18,950 nt of DNA from CAVTZP01 sp964456815 (GTDB lineage Bacteria; Chloroflexota; Dehalococcoidia; Dehalococcoidales; BS750m-G39): contig CAYWCO010000010.1 of the NCBI GenBank assembly GCA_964456815.1, forward strand, positions 1 to 18,950, in the 5' to 3' direction. Under the pieces are notes generated by a model that saw only the letters and a list, made by a program, of their open reading frames with translations, was not told the DNA's origin and made no database searches. Numbering within the stretch: the first letter of the stretch is position 1; every line of letters starts with the position of its first letter. A program made the position numbers and the translations under genes. This document shows, piece after piece, positions 6,619 through 13,974 of the stretch.

Positions 6619-7121
6619 CCAGAGAGCTAAAATACACCATCTCCAATATCGGCATCGGCTGGGTAGGGATATTGGGCTCAAGCCGGGGGCTGGTATGCAC
6701 CACCCTACCCCTCCCCTCAGCCCAGGAAGCGAAGCAGCAACTGGGTGACAGGGTAAAAGGGGCTATTTTATCCGATAACTTCTTCGCTGACTTACTAAAA
6801 CGCCTGAGGAGCTACTTTAGCGCTCATAAGACGAGCTTTACCGATGAGCTTGACCCTTTATCGGCTACCGCCTTTCAGCGCCAGGTATGGGAGATAACCA
6901 GGCTCATCCCCCACGGTGAGACCAGGAGCTATAGCTGGGTCGCTGAGCAGCTTGGTAAAGAAGGGGCAGTACGGGCGGTGGGGAGGGCTCTGGGTAAAAA
7001 CCCGTTGCCCATTATCATCCCCTGTCACCGGGTGGTAGAAAAAGATGGCAGGCTCGGTGGCTACAGTGGTGGGGTGGGGATAAAAAAATATCTTCTCCGG
7101 CTAGAAGCCTCGGCAGTATGA
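6615..7121 (+). CDS. ogt: Methylated-DNA--protein-cysteine S-methyltransferase
   Basis: This 168-residue protein is an O6-alkylguanine-DNA alkyltransferase that moves the alkyl group from damaged guanine to its own cysteine in a single-use reaction. The active site PCHRVV is present with nucleophile C137. The DNA-binding helix-turn-helix precedes it (FQRQVWEITRLIPHGETRSYSWVAEQLG-type region, about 87-114), with the conserved RAVGRALGKNP at 120-130 (R120 as the Arg finger). The N-terminal half is diverged, as usual in the family. ATG 6615 overlaps the comF stop as ATGA, so translation is probably coupled. An earlier start at 6588 would lie deep in comF and is unlikely. Confidence 0.93.
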   Translation: MTRELKYTISNIGIGWVGILGSSRGLVCTTLPLPSAQEAKQQLGDRVKGAILSDNFFADLLKRLRSYFSAHKTSFTDELDPLSATAFQRQVWEITRLIPHGETRSYSWVAEQLGKEGAVRAVGRALGKNPLPIIIPCHRVVEKDGRLGGYSGGVGIKKYLLRLEASAV

Positions 7122-7131
7122 GATAAGGTAA

Positions 7132-7515
7132 CTATCTAATATGAATAGTAAATACCTTCTGGAATAGAATTTCCCCTTCCGACGCCCGCTTGTAGACCAG
7201 GGTCAACTCGGTTCTACCTGTCTTCAGTGCCTTAAAGCGGAAATACTCAACCCCGCCAGCACCAAGCAAGCCCTCCTCTTCCCCGTCACTCAGTTCATAT
7301 TCACTCTCACCACCCACCAGTTCCAGCATAGTCTCATCGTAGCTTGCCTGCCACCTATAGCCGGTGCTAGGGTTGGAACCAAGGGCGATAACAAACTGCT
7401 GATTAACGCCGGTTTCTATTGACTGCCCTTCATCTTCGTAGGTCTCAATCTCCCCGATGCAGCCAGTTACAAGACAGGCAGCCAGCAGTGTCGCCAAAAG
7501 CAAAAACCTTTTCAC
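7132..7515 (-). CDS. Lipoprotein with chagasin-like (I42) protease inhibitor domain
   Basis: This 127-residue protein starts with a lipoprotein signal peptide: MKRF, a hydrophobic stretch, then the lipobox VTGC with lipidated C19. The mature part is an inhibitor I42 (chagasin) fold. The loop motif NPSTGYRW (48-55; family NPTTGY) and the GAGGVEYFRFKA strand (85-96; family GxGGxxxF) are clear. The third inhibitory loop, often RPW, is replaced by YKRASEG. The protein should be anchored on the outer face of the membrane and bind papain-like cysteine proteases; no target protease is in the window. The start is GTG 7515, with AGGAGG 5 nt upstream. It converges on ogt with a 10-nt gap. Confidence 0.85.
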   Translation of the reverse strand: MKRFLLLATLLAACLVTGCIGEIETYEDEGQSIETGVNQQFVIALGSNPSTGYRWQASYDETMLELVGGESEYELSDGEEEGLLGAGGVEYFRFKALKTGRTELTLVYKRASEGEILFQKVFTIHIR

Positions 7516-7544
7516 TAAATCCTCCTGGTATAATCTTCAACCAT

Positions 7545-7550
7545 ATTATA
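7545..7550 (-). promoter_or_regulatory. -10 box of the I42 lipoprotein gene
   Basis: A perfect TATAAT lies on the minus strand about 30 nt upstream of the GTG start and upstream of its AGGAGG site. I find no convincing -35 box at the right distance. The 73-base gap 7516-7588 holds nothing else recognisable. Confidence 0.35.
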
Positions 7551-7588
7551 ACGGAAATAAAGAGAAAAGGTTAGCCCAAGGGGGTAAA

Positions 7589-8371
7589 TTACTTTTTTGG
7601 CGGGTTAGAAGCCTTAGTCGCTCGCGGATAGTGCTTGGTCTTTTCAAACAACGCTTTTATTCTCAGGTTCATGAAATTATCTTCGTATTTCTCAATCAGT
7701 TTTTCATCAGCGAAGCTGAAGTATCTGTTAGCACCTATTATGATATGGTCCAGTACCTTAATCTGCAGAATATTGCCGACAAAGACCAGGTCTCTGGTTA
7801 GCTGCTCATCACTCTTGCTCGGGGTGGGGTCACCCGAGGGGTGGTTATGGACAAAAATCAGGCGGACGGCATCATGGTTAATGGCACCTTCTACAATCTC
7901 GCGGGGACGGATGGGAATACTCTCCAGTGTTCCCTCAAAAAGGTCGGCGGTATCAATAATCTGGTTTCGGCAATTTAGATAGATAACCTTGAATATCTCC
8001 TTTTTGAGGTCCCGCATTGAGTAGTAGAGATAGTCAAAAATCTCTTTAGACGAGGTATTGACCGGCTGCTCAATAATCTTCTGCTTCAGAATCTCGGTGG
8101 GTAATTCGTGCATCAGCCTTATGCTACAAATACTTTGAAAGGTAAGCCCTATTTGCTGTAGTTCCTCAGGTGAGGCGGCGAGCAACCCCCTCAGATTGGC
8201 GAACCGCCCAATGCACTCCCTGGTCTGCTTTTTGCGCTCACGGTGGGGTAAGACCAGGCTCAGCAGTAACTCAATAGTCTCCCCATCACTTAAGCCGTCA
8301 AAACCCGACCTGATAAACCTCTCCTGCAACCAGGTCAGGCGTCTTTGCTCATCTACTGCAGTTAAAGTCAT
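7589..8371 (-). CDS. radC: RadC family JAB/JAMM protein (RadC-1, signalling-operon copy)
   Basis: This 260-residue protein has the RadC JAB/MPN+ domain in its C-terminal half (about 105-232). The metal motif is complete: H175 and H177 in HNHPSGDP, D188 at the right distance, and E125 upstream. RadC proteins are widely annotated as DNA repair proteins, but their biochemical role is unclear; they are common on mobile elements. The N-terminal helix-hairpin-helix region is degenerate: where the paralogue at 13975-14760 has INGIGPHSA, this copy has IGLTFQSIC, without the Gly-x-Gly turn. A basic C-terminal tail (240-260) ends the protein. ATG 8371 lies 16 nt after the histidine kinase stop, with an AGAGGTGG ribosome binding site, so it is the third gene of the regulator-kinase-radC set. 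The chance of a pure pseudogene is low because the catalytic motif is intact. Confidence 0.9.
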   Translation of the reverse strand: MTLTAVDEQRRLTWLQERFIRSGFDGLSDGETIELLLSLVLPHRERKKQTRECIGRFANLRGLLAASPEELQQIGLTFQSICSIRLMHELPTEILKQKIIEQPVNTSSKEIFDYLYYSMRDLKKEIFKVIYLNCRNQIIDTADLFEGTLESIPIRPREIVEGAINHDAVRLIFVHNHPSGDPTPSKSDEQLTRDLVFVGNILQIKVLDHIIIGANRYFSFADEKLIEKYEDNFMNLRIKALFEKTKHYPRATKASNPPKK

Positions 8372-8387
8372 TCCCCACCTCTTGCAT

Positions 8388-11300
8388 TCAGTGCGTCAAA
8401 GTAGTCTCCACTGGCGAGAGTGGTAATTCAACAAAGAACGTAGTTCCTTTCTCCGGTTTGCTTCTGACGTATATCCTGCCGCCATGCTCGGTCACAATAC
8501 CGTGACAGGCACTAAGCCCCAAGCCGGTCCCGCCTCTTCCCTCTCTAGTGGTGAAAAACGGGTCAAAGACCTTATCAATATTTTCGGGGGCAATACCAGG
8601 ACCGTCATCGGCAAATGAAATCCTCACATAGTCTTTTATCTCCCTGGTCTTGATAATGAGCTTCCCCCTACCGTGAGCCTCGCTCATCGCCTGCTCAGCG
8701 TTCAGGATGATATTCAAGAAAACCTCCTGGATCTGGGGAAAATCGACCATTATCTCGGAGAGGTTGGGGGCGAGGGTAGCTCCCACCTCAATATTGCTTG
8801 TCTGCAGGGCGTAAGACCTCAACTCCAGAGTCCTTTGCACAATATCATTGATGTTTGAATATTCCTTCTTTGGCTGGCGGCGGCGGGCAAAGGTGAGGAG
8901 ATTTTGCACCACCTCCGCTGCCCGCCGAGCTTCACCATGGATTATTTCCAAATCATGTCTGACCTGCTCATCAGTGCTTTTTCTCATCAGCCGCTGAGAA
9001 AAACCCAACACGCCGGTAAGGGGATTATTTATCTCGTGGGCAACACCGGCTGCCAGCTCACCGACCGAGGCCAGCCTCTGGGCAAGGTAAAGCTCCTGCT
9101 GCAGCTGCTTCTCCTTCTCTTCAGCCCGCTTGCGCTCGGTGATGTCCTGTAATGCAATCAAGCCAGCCAATCTTCCTTGAAATTGTATTCTGACGCCGAC
9201 GGCGCTTACCCATATTTCTCTGCCATCTTTGGCTAACGTTTGCCATTCGTGCATCTCACGTAAATCCTTTTGGAACAAGTCTTTAGCAATAACTTTGATA
9301 GCCCGTTGCCCCTCTTCTGGCACGATGAAGTCAATTATGTTCATCCCCACTGCCTCTTCTGGAGAATCAAACCCATATATCTTGGCGGCAGTCTCATTAG
9401 CCAGCAATACTTTCATCGTTTGGGCATCAATAACACACAAACCGTCAATCGTGTTTTCAAACAAGGTCTTATATTTGTATTCACTCTCTCGTAGCGCCTC
9501 CTCTACCTGCTTGCGCTCGGTGATGTCAGCATATATCACATACCCTCCAACGGTTTTGTTACCAAGCCGAATAGGGTAGGCAAGCATAGAAACATCTACC
9601 AGGCTGCCATCCTTACGCTTCCTAACCGTCTCTTTCCGAACCACTTTATTGCTTAAACGAGCCCGAGACAGGGCAGACGCTTCCTCCCTACGGTCTTCAG
9701 GGACAATAGTGTCGCCAATCAACCGACCCTTGATTTCCCCAGCGCGGTAGCCCAAAAGCGTCTCAAATCCCCTGTTGACACTAACAAACCTGCCAGCAGT
9801 ATCCAGCCAGGCAACAGCATCGGGGGAGTTGTCAAAGAGCTGCTGGAAGTAAGCCTCTTGACGCTCCAGCGCCCGCTCTATCTTCCTGAGCTCGGAGATA
9901 TCAATTGTCATGGAGATTATACACGGTTCACCACCAACGTCGATTAGCTCGGCTGAGAACAGCGATTCGCGCATCTCACCTGACTTCATGCGGAAAGTAA
10001 ATTCCTCATTGTGAACTCTGCCCTCTTCCTTCAGTATCTGTACCATTCTGGTGCGATCCTCTGCCTTCGCCCAGACATTGATCTCAGCTGGAGTGTGGTT
10101 AAGCACCTCTTCGCGGGTGTAGCCGCTAGTACGGAGGAAGCTGTCGTTAACCTCTAAAAATAAACCATCCCTAAGCCTGGAGAGAGTGACTGAATCAGTA
10201 GGACTGGAACGGAAGGCTTTAGAGAACTTTTCCTCTGACTCCCGTAGCGCCTCCTCAGTCTGCTTGCGCTCGGTGACGTCCAAAATCTGAGCTACCGTCT
10301 TTACTTCTCCCGCCGAATCCCTGATTACACTGGAGCTGATTTCCACACGCCTCTTCTGGCCGTCCTTGCGGACAATGTTGAACTCATAGCGGGGGGGAGC
10401 TTCCTCTCCGCTCTGCCTTTGGACGTATCGCTCGGCGACGAGCTTTTTGCTCTCCTCGTCGAGAAATTGGCGGAAATCCTGCCCAATAATTTCATCACGG
10501 GAATATCCTGAGATACGGCACAGCTCGTCGTTCACATATACGAAGCGATAGGCGCCATCCAGAATCATTATCCCGGCTTGAGAATTTTCCACGATAGAAC
10601 GGAACCGCTCCTCACTCTCCCGTAGTGCCTCCCCCGCCTGCTCGCGCTCGGTGATGTCCCGGGCAATGGTGATATGACCAACCCAGTTGCCCGCAGCATC
10701 CTTTAGTATGCTGGTGCTTAACTCACCGGGAAACTCGGTGCCATCTGCCTTAAGCAGGGTGTATTCCACGCCTCTAACCGTTCCCTGTTTTATAGCCTTC
10801 CACATGTTGGCGGCTATCCTCTCGTGGTCGCGGGGGGCAACCAGTTCCAAGGCATTTCTCCCCAAGAGCTCATCCCTGGACTTGAATCCATGCATCTCCA
10901 CCATTCTTTGATTTGTCTCGATAATGACACCGTTCAAATCAATAACTGATATGCCGTCAGTCACAGACTCAAACATCTTCTGGAGCTTTTCCTGGCTCTC
11001 CCTCAGCGCCTCCCCCGCCTGCTTGCGCTTGGTGATATTCCTGGTAATCTCAAGGCAGGAAACAATCCTTCCACTGGCATCTCTAATGGGATTAGCCGTA
11101 TTCTCCCAGAAGGTGACCTCCCCCCAAGGCATTACCGACCTTCTCTCCGAGATATGGGACTTGCCATCCCTGAATGCCTTTTCTACCGGGCACCCATCGC
11201 ACACCTTTTCGTTACCTTCATAGACCCGGTAGCATTTCTCCCCCAGGCGGTCACCCCAAATTACCCTCTGCGGCTCATTCTGATAGATAATGTTATAGTC

Positions 11301-13196
11301 CCTGTCCTGTATGGTAAGACCATCTTCCATGGCACTTACTACCGATTGCAGCTTATTCTTCTCGGCTTGAAGTGCTTCCTCCGCCTGCTTGCGCTCGGTG
11401 ATTTCTCCTGCCGTAATTTGAAAGCCGACGGGTATACCTCCCTCCCTCGCAAGCTTCCCTTCCATCTCTATCCATGCCCAGTGTCCGTCTTTGCATTTGA
11501 ACTGTATCTCCAAGAGACGAGGGGGTTTTCCCATCAGCTTCTCTTTCATCCGTTTTGCCACGAGTTTTACAGTCTCATCGGAGAATATACCAAGCTTAAA
11601 CCCGTTCTTGCCGACCACTTCCTCCCGTGAATAACCTGTGGCTTCTTCAAATCTCTTGTTGACATAGGTGATTTTGCCCTTGAGGTCTGTGTTACATATG
11701 CCAATGGGAGCTTCATCCGTCAAAGCCTGAAGCCTCTTTACTGACTGCTTGCGCCCGGTGATATCAACCCAGTTTGCTAAGTAATATTTGAACTCCCCAT
11801 TGTGCACCACTGGTTTAGCGGTAATCTCAACCCAGAATCGCTCCCCATTCTTCTTCTGGAAAAGTTCCTCAAGCCTCACCGCTCCCTTCCTCATAGATTG
11901 TTTCAAGTCCCTAGCCGTTTTCTCCAGTGCTTCTTTCGTCCAGTAGGGGTATGGAGGCTTCCTGCCGATAAGCTCCGCTGAAGTAAAACCGGTTAGCCTC
12001 TCCAGGGCAGAATTCACATATCCTATTGAAGCATCTGGATTGACAACCACTACTGGATGTGGAGAGTTAGTTAAGAGAGTGGAACGAAATTCCTCACTCT
12101 CCCTCAGCGCCTCTTCCGCCCGCTTGCGCTCGGTGATTTCTAGGACCACCTCAGTCACACCCACCAAGTTCTTATCTGCATCTAGCATAGGATAGCCCCG
12201 TATAAACCACACCCTCCCATCGGGAGTGGTTATTTCCGCTTCCTGCGGTTTACCGGTTTCACGGGCTTTGGCTACCGGGCAGCCTACACAGGGTTCACTA
12301 CGCTGAGGCCATACCTCATAGCAATGCTGTCCCACCAACTGCTCAGTAGACAGGTCAACTGATTCTGTCGCAGCTTTATTTGTCCACAAAATCCTGTGTT
12401 CAGTGTCCTGGTATATCATAATCTCTGACATGCTGTTGAGAATAGCCAACCTCTCCTGCTCTACCTTACTTAGCGCCTCCCCAGCCTGTTTGCGCTCACT
12501 GACTTCTTTCCGAAGCTTCTTATTAACCGTTTTCAGTTCGCCAGTGCGCTCCTCTACCAGCTCCCCAAGGTGGTCATGGTATCTTTTCAGTGCCTGCACC
12601 GCCCGCGTGCCCTGGGCATGTGTGTGGGCAAGTTCCAGAGCGGTTGAGATGTGAAGCGCCAGGTTTTCCACTGAGGGAATGAAGTGCTGGAACAACTCGG
12701 TAGAAGACATGGCAAAGGCACCTATGACCTTTCCCTGCCTTCTCAGTGGCGTAAGGATACTGAGTTTCTTATCGTAGCCCACAGTCTTTGATATTAGATA
12801 GGCGAGTGGTCGGGGAAGAAATTCGCGTATTATATCGCTAACGCTGGCTTGAACGGTCTTACCCTCTCTTACTACCTGACGGTAGATGCTTGACCGCTTC
12901 AGGTCAATCTTGAACTCTTCTACCCGCAGCCCTGACGCCCTCTCCAACACCTTCAACCTTGAGGGGGTTATTGAGGCTTCAGCAACCCTGAGACTGGCTC
13001 CATCATCGGCTAGTAAAACGATGCTCGCCGTGTACCGCTTTGATTTAATAAACTCCTCCCCCACCACCCGATAGATTTCAGCTTCATCCAGCACACGGTG
13101 GAGCTTTGCCGATACCCCCTCAGTGAAGCGGATAATATCAAGCAGGCTGGCCAGCAGCCTGTCCTCACGCTCAGCCACTTCTATCTCTATTCCCAT
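8388..13196 (-). CDS. Soluble multi-PAS hybrid-free histidine kinase (GAF-like + 9 PAS)
   Basis: This 1602-residue sensor kinase has no membrane segment and should be cytoplasmic. A GAF-like domain (about 40-192) and a coiled coil (195-240) come first. Nine PAS domains follow at about 245-357, 365-481, 486-602, 610-724, 732-850, 860-977, 986-1102, 1110-1227 and 1236-1356, most joined by DITERKQAEEALRESEE-type linkers. A HisKA domain (1370-1440) carries the phospho-acceptor H1387 in AAGVAHEINNPL. The HATPase domain (1487-1592) has N1499 (N box), DDGPGI (G1), FDPFFTT (F) and GTGLGLS (G2), so it looks active. PAS 1 and PAS 4 each contain a CYxV plus CxGCPV cysteine trio. I chose ATG 13196 because AAAGGGGGG lies just upstream; TTG 13220 would add 8 residues. 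It follows its likely partner regulator by 32 nt. Confidence 0.92.
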   Translation of the reverse strand: MGIEIEVAEREDRLLASLLDIIRFTEGVSAKLHRVLDEAEIYRVVGEEFIKSKRYTASIVLLADDGASLRVAEASITPSRLKVLERASGLRVEEFKIDLKRSSIYRQVVREGKTVQASVSDIIREFLPRPLAYLISKTVGYDKKLSILTPLRRQGKVIGAFAMSSTELFQHFIPSVENLALHISTALELAHTHAQGTRAVQALKRYHDHLGELVEERTGELKTVNKKLRKEVSERKQAGEALSKVEQERLAILNSMSEIMIYQDTEHRILWTNKAATESVDLSTEQLVGQHCYEVWPQRSEPCVGCPVAKARETGKPQEAEITTPDGRVWFIRGYPMLDADKNLVGVTEVVLEITERKRAEEALRESEEFRSTLLTNSPHPVVVVNPDASIGYVNSALERLTGFTSAELIGRKPPYPYWTKEALEKTARDLKQSMRKGAVRLEELFQKKNGERFWVEITAKPVVHNGEFKYYLANWVDITGRKQSVKRLQALTDEAPIGICNTDLKGKITYVNKRFEEATGYSREEVVGKNGFKLGIFSDETVKLVAKRMKEKLMGKPPRLLEIQFKCKDGHWAWIEMEGKLAREGGIPVGFQITAGEITERKQAEEALQAEKNKLQSVVSAMEDGLTIQDRDYNIIYQNEPQRVIWGDRLGEKCYRVYEGNEKVCDGCPVEKAFRDGKSHISERRSVMPWGEVTFWENTANPIRDASGRIVSCLEITRNITKRKQAGEALRESQEKLQKMFESVTDGISVIDLNGVIIETNQRMVEMHGFKSRDELLGRNALELVAPRDHERIAANMWKAIKQGTVRGVEYTLLKADGTEFPGELSTSILKDAAGNWVGHITIARDITEREQAGEALRESEERFRSIVENSQAGIMILDGAYRFVYVNDELCRISGYSRDEIIGQDFRQFLDEESKKLVAERYVQRQSGEEAPPRYEFNIVRKDGQKRRVEISSSVIRDSAGEVKTVAQILDVTERKQTEEALRESEEKFSKAFRSSPTDSVTLSRLRDGLFLEVNDSFLRTSGYTREEVLNHTPAEINVWAKAEDRTRMVQILKEEGRVHNEEFTFRMKSGEMRESLFSAELIDVGGEPCIISMTIDISELRKIERALERQEAYFQQLFDNSPDAVAWLDTAGRFVSVNRGFETLLGYRAGEIKGRLIGDTIVPEDRREEASALSRARLSNKVVRKETVRKRKDGSLVDVSMLAYPIRLGNKTVGGYVIYADITERKQVEEALRESEYKYKTLFENTIDGLCVIDAQTMKVLLANETAAKIYGFDSPEEAVGMNIIDFIVPEEGQRAIKVIAKDLFQKDLREMHEWQTLAKDGREIWVSAVGVRIQFQGRLAGLIALQDITERKRAEEKEKQLQQELYLAQRLASVGELAAGVAHEINNPLTGVLGFSQRLMRKSTDEQVRHDLEIIHGEARRAAEVVQNLLTFARRRQPKKEYSNINDIVQRTLELRSYALQTSNIEVGATLAPNLSEIMVDFPQIQEVFLNIILNAEQAMSEAHGRGKLIIKTREIKDYVRISFADDGPGIAPENIDKVFDPFFTTREGRGGTGLGLSACHGIVTEHGGRIYVRSKPEKGTTFFVELPLSPVETTLTH
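9130..12506. repeat. Intragenic direct repeats at PAS linkers, period about 375 bp
   Basis: A motif related to TTGCGCTCGGTGATGTC (plus-strand reading) recurs inside the kinase gene at about 9130, 9511, 10264, 10642, 11023, 11389, 11749, 12124 and 12490, plus a diverged copy near 9890. Spacings run from about 360 to 381 bp, one PAS domain each. Each copy codes for the TERKQAEEAL linker on the minus strand. Near-identity at DNA level makes these likely sites of unequal recombination and of assembly errors. Confidence 0.85.
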
Positions 13197-13228
13197 GCTT
13201 GCCCCCCTTTCCCCCCACAACGCAATGT

Positions 13229-13768
13229 TTAGGCGGTAATAACCCTAAGAAAGCTGTTTACAGCACCAACAATGTCCGACTCGCCGAAAGGCTTATTCAT
13301 AATGCCAAAGGGGCCATAAGCTAAAGCCCGCGCCATAATCTCACTATCGGGGTAGCCGGTTATGATAATTACTGGCAACTTGGGCTTGATTGTCTTTATC
13401 TGGTGAAAAAGCTCAGCCCCATCCATACCCGACATTTTAAGGTCGAGAAAAATCAGGTCAAAATCCTGCTGTTTCACCAGTTCTAACCCCTCAGAGGCAG
13501 TCTCAGCACCTATCACCCGGTGCCCCAAATCCTCCAAGGTTGCCTTAAACAGCAACCGGACCATCTCCTCGTCATCAACAACAAGGATATTTGCCTTTGC
13601 CGTAACCGAGTTTTGGCGCAGCCACCCATCAATTGAGTTCTGGGCAAACCGCCACTGGTTGCCAACCTTGGTTGCCGGGATTTTGCCCCGCATCAGCAGG
13701 CGATATACGGTCTTATTGGTTACCCGTAAATAATCAGCTACTTCGCTAACAGTCATAAGCTTTGCCAT
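13229..13768 (-). CDS. Response regulator with N-terminal excisionase-type HTH and C-terminal receiver
   Basis: This 179-residue protein begins with a MerR/excisionase-type winged helix (HTH_17, residues 4-52: LMTVSEVADYLRVTNKTVYR, then GKIPATKVGNQWRF). A CheY-like receiver follows (60-178). All receiver landmarks are present: acidic pair D65/D66, phospho-acceptor D109 in FLDLK, T137 and K159. It therefore probably binds DNA under control of phosphorylation. This order is the reverse of the usual OmpR or NarL layout. ATG 13768 has AAGGAA about 8 nt upstream. It is the first gene of the set with the multi-PAS kinase (its likely phosphodonor) and RadC-1. A promoter and palindrome at 13882-13929 lie about 110-160 bases upstream, suggesting autoregulation. 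Confidence 0.9.
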   Translation of the reverse strand: MAKLMTVSEVADYLRVTNKTVYRLLMRGKIPATKVGNQWRFAQNSIDGWLRQNSVTAKANILVVDDEEMVRLLFKATLEDLGHRVIGAETASEGLELVKQQDFDLIFLDLKMSGMDGAELFHQIKTIKPKLPVIIITGYPDSEIMARALAYGPFGIMNKPFGESDIVGAVNSFLRVITA

Positions 13769-13843
13769 ATTGCGTTCCTTGTTCTCACTCCTAGGCTCTT
13801 ATTTCCTAATTTGTACCTCATATTACCAAGTTGGGTATTTTTG

Positions 13844-13850
13844 AGTAGTA
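13844..13850 (+). promoter_or_regulatory. Possible second half-site of the regulator operator
   Basis: AGTAGTA, preceded by G, repeats the half-site of the palindrome at 13910-13929 (the eight bases GAGTAGTA match one arm with its flank). It lies in the proposed leader of the regulator gene, about 25-32 nt after the predicted start. A 7-8 base match could be chance. Confidence 0.3.
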
Positions 13851-13881
13851 TTTAGGATAATTGAGGTTTATTGTCTGCCAA

Positions 13882-13910
13882 AGTCTATTCCAATCCAGGC
13901 TAGATGTCAA
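13882..13910 (-). promoter_or_regulatory. Promoter of the regulator-kinase-radC operon
   Basis: On the minus strand a perfect -35 box TTGACA (13910-13905) and a -10 box TAGACT (13887-13882; 4/6) are separated by exactly 17 bp. The start would be near 13875, giving a leader of about 107 nt before ATG 13768. The first T of the -35 box is also the last base of the palindrome upstream. Confidence 0.6.
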
Positions 13911-13929
13911 GTAGTACTTTAGTACTACT
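13910..13929. promoter_or_regulatory. Perfect palindrome AGTAGTAC-TTTA-GTACTACT, candidate operator
   Basis: The two 8-base arms (13910-13917 and 13922-13929) are exact inverted copies around TTTA. Relative to the start predicted at 13875 the palindrome spans about -54 to -35 and abuts the -35 box, a place where an activator or repressor would act. The obvious candidate ligand is the HTH-receiver protein encoded just downstream. It could instead form a weak hairpin after radC-2, but no T-run follows it on the minus strand, so a terminator role is less likely. Confidence 0.55.
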
Positions 13930-13974
13930 CATGCGCAGCTTTTAAAGATGGGAAAATAGCGTGGCTTGTAGTTA

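Noticed and set aside
7552..7588. Terminator after radC-1 on the minus strand.
   Set aside because: A pyrimidine-rich stretch is present, but the only pairing nearby is three or four base pairs, too weak to call.
9130..12506. Regular repeats that could suggest a CRISPR array.
   Set aside because: The period is about 375 bp and each unit encodes a PAS domain and linker; there are no short spacers or cas genes.
13922..13974. Terminator for the dnaE operon after radC-2.
   Set aside because: The only good hairpin (13910-13929) has AT-rich arms and no T-run on the minus strand; it fits better as an operator at the next promoter.
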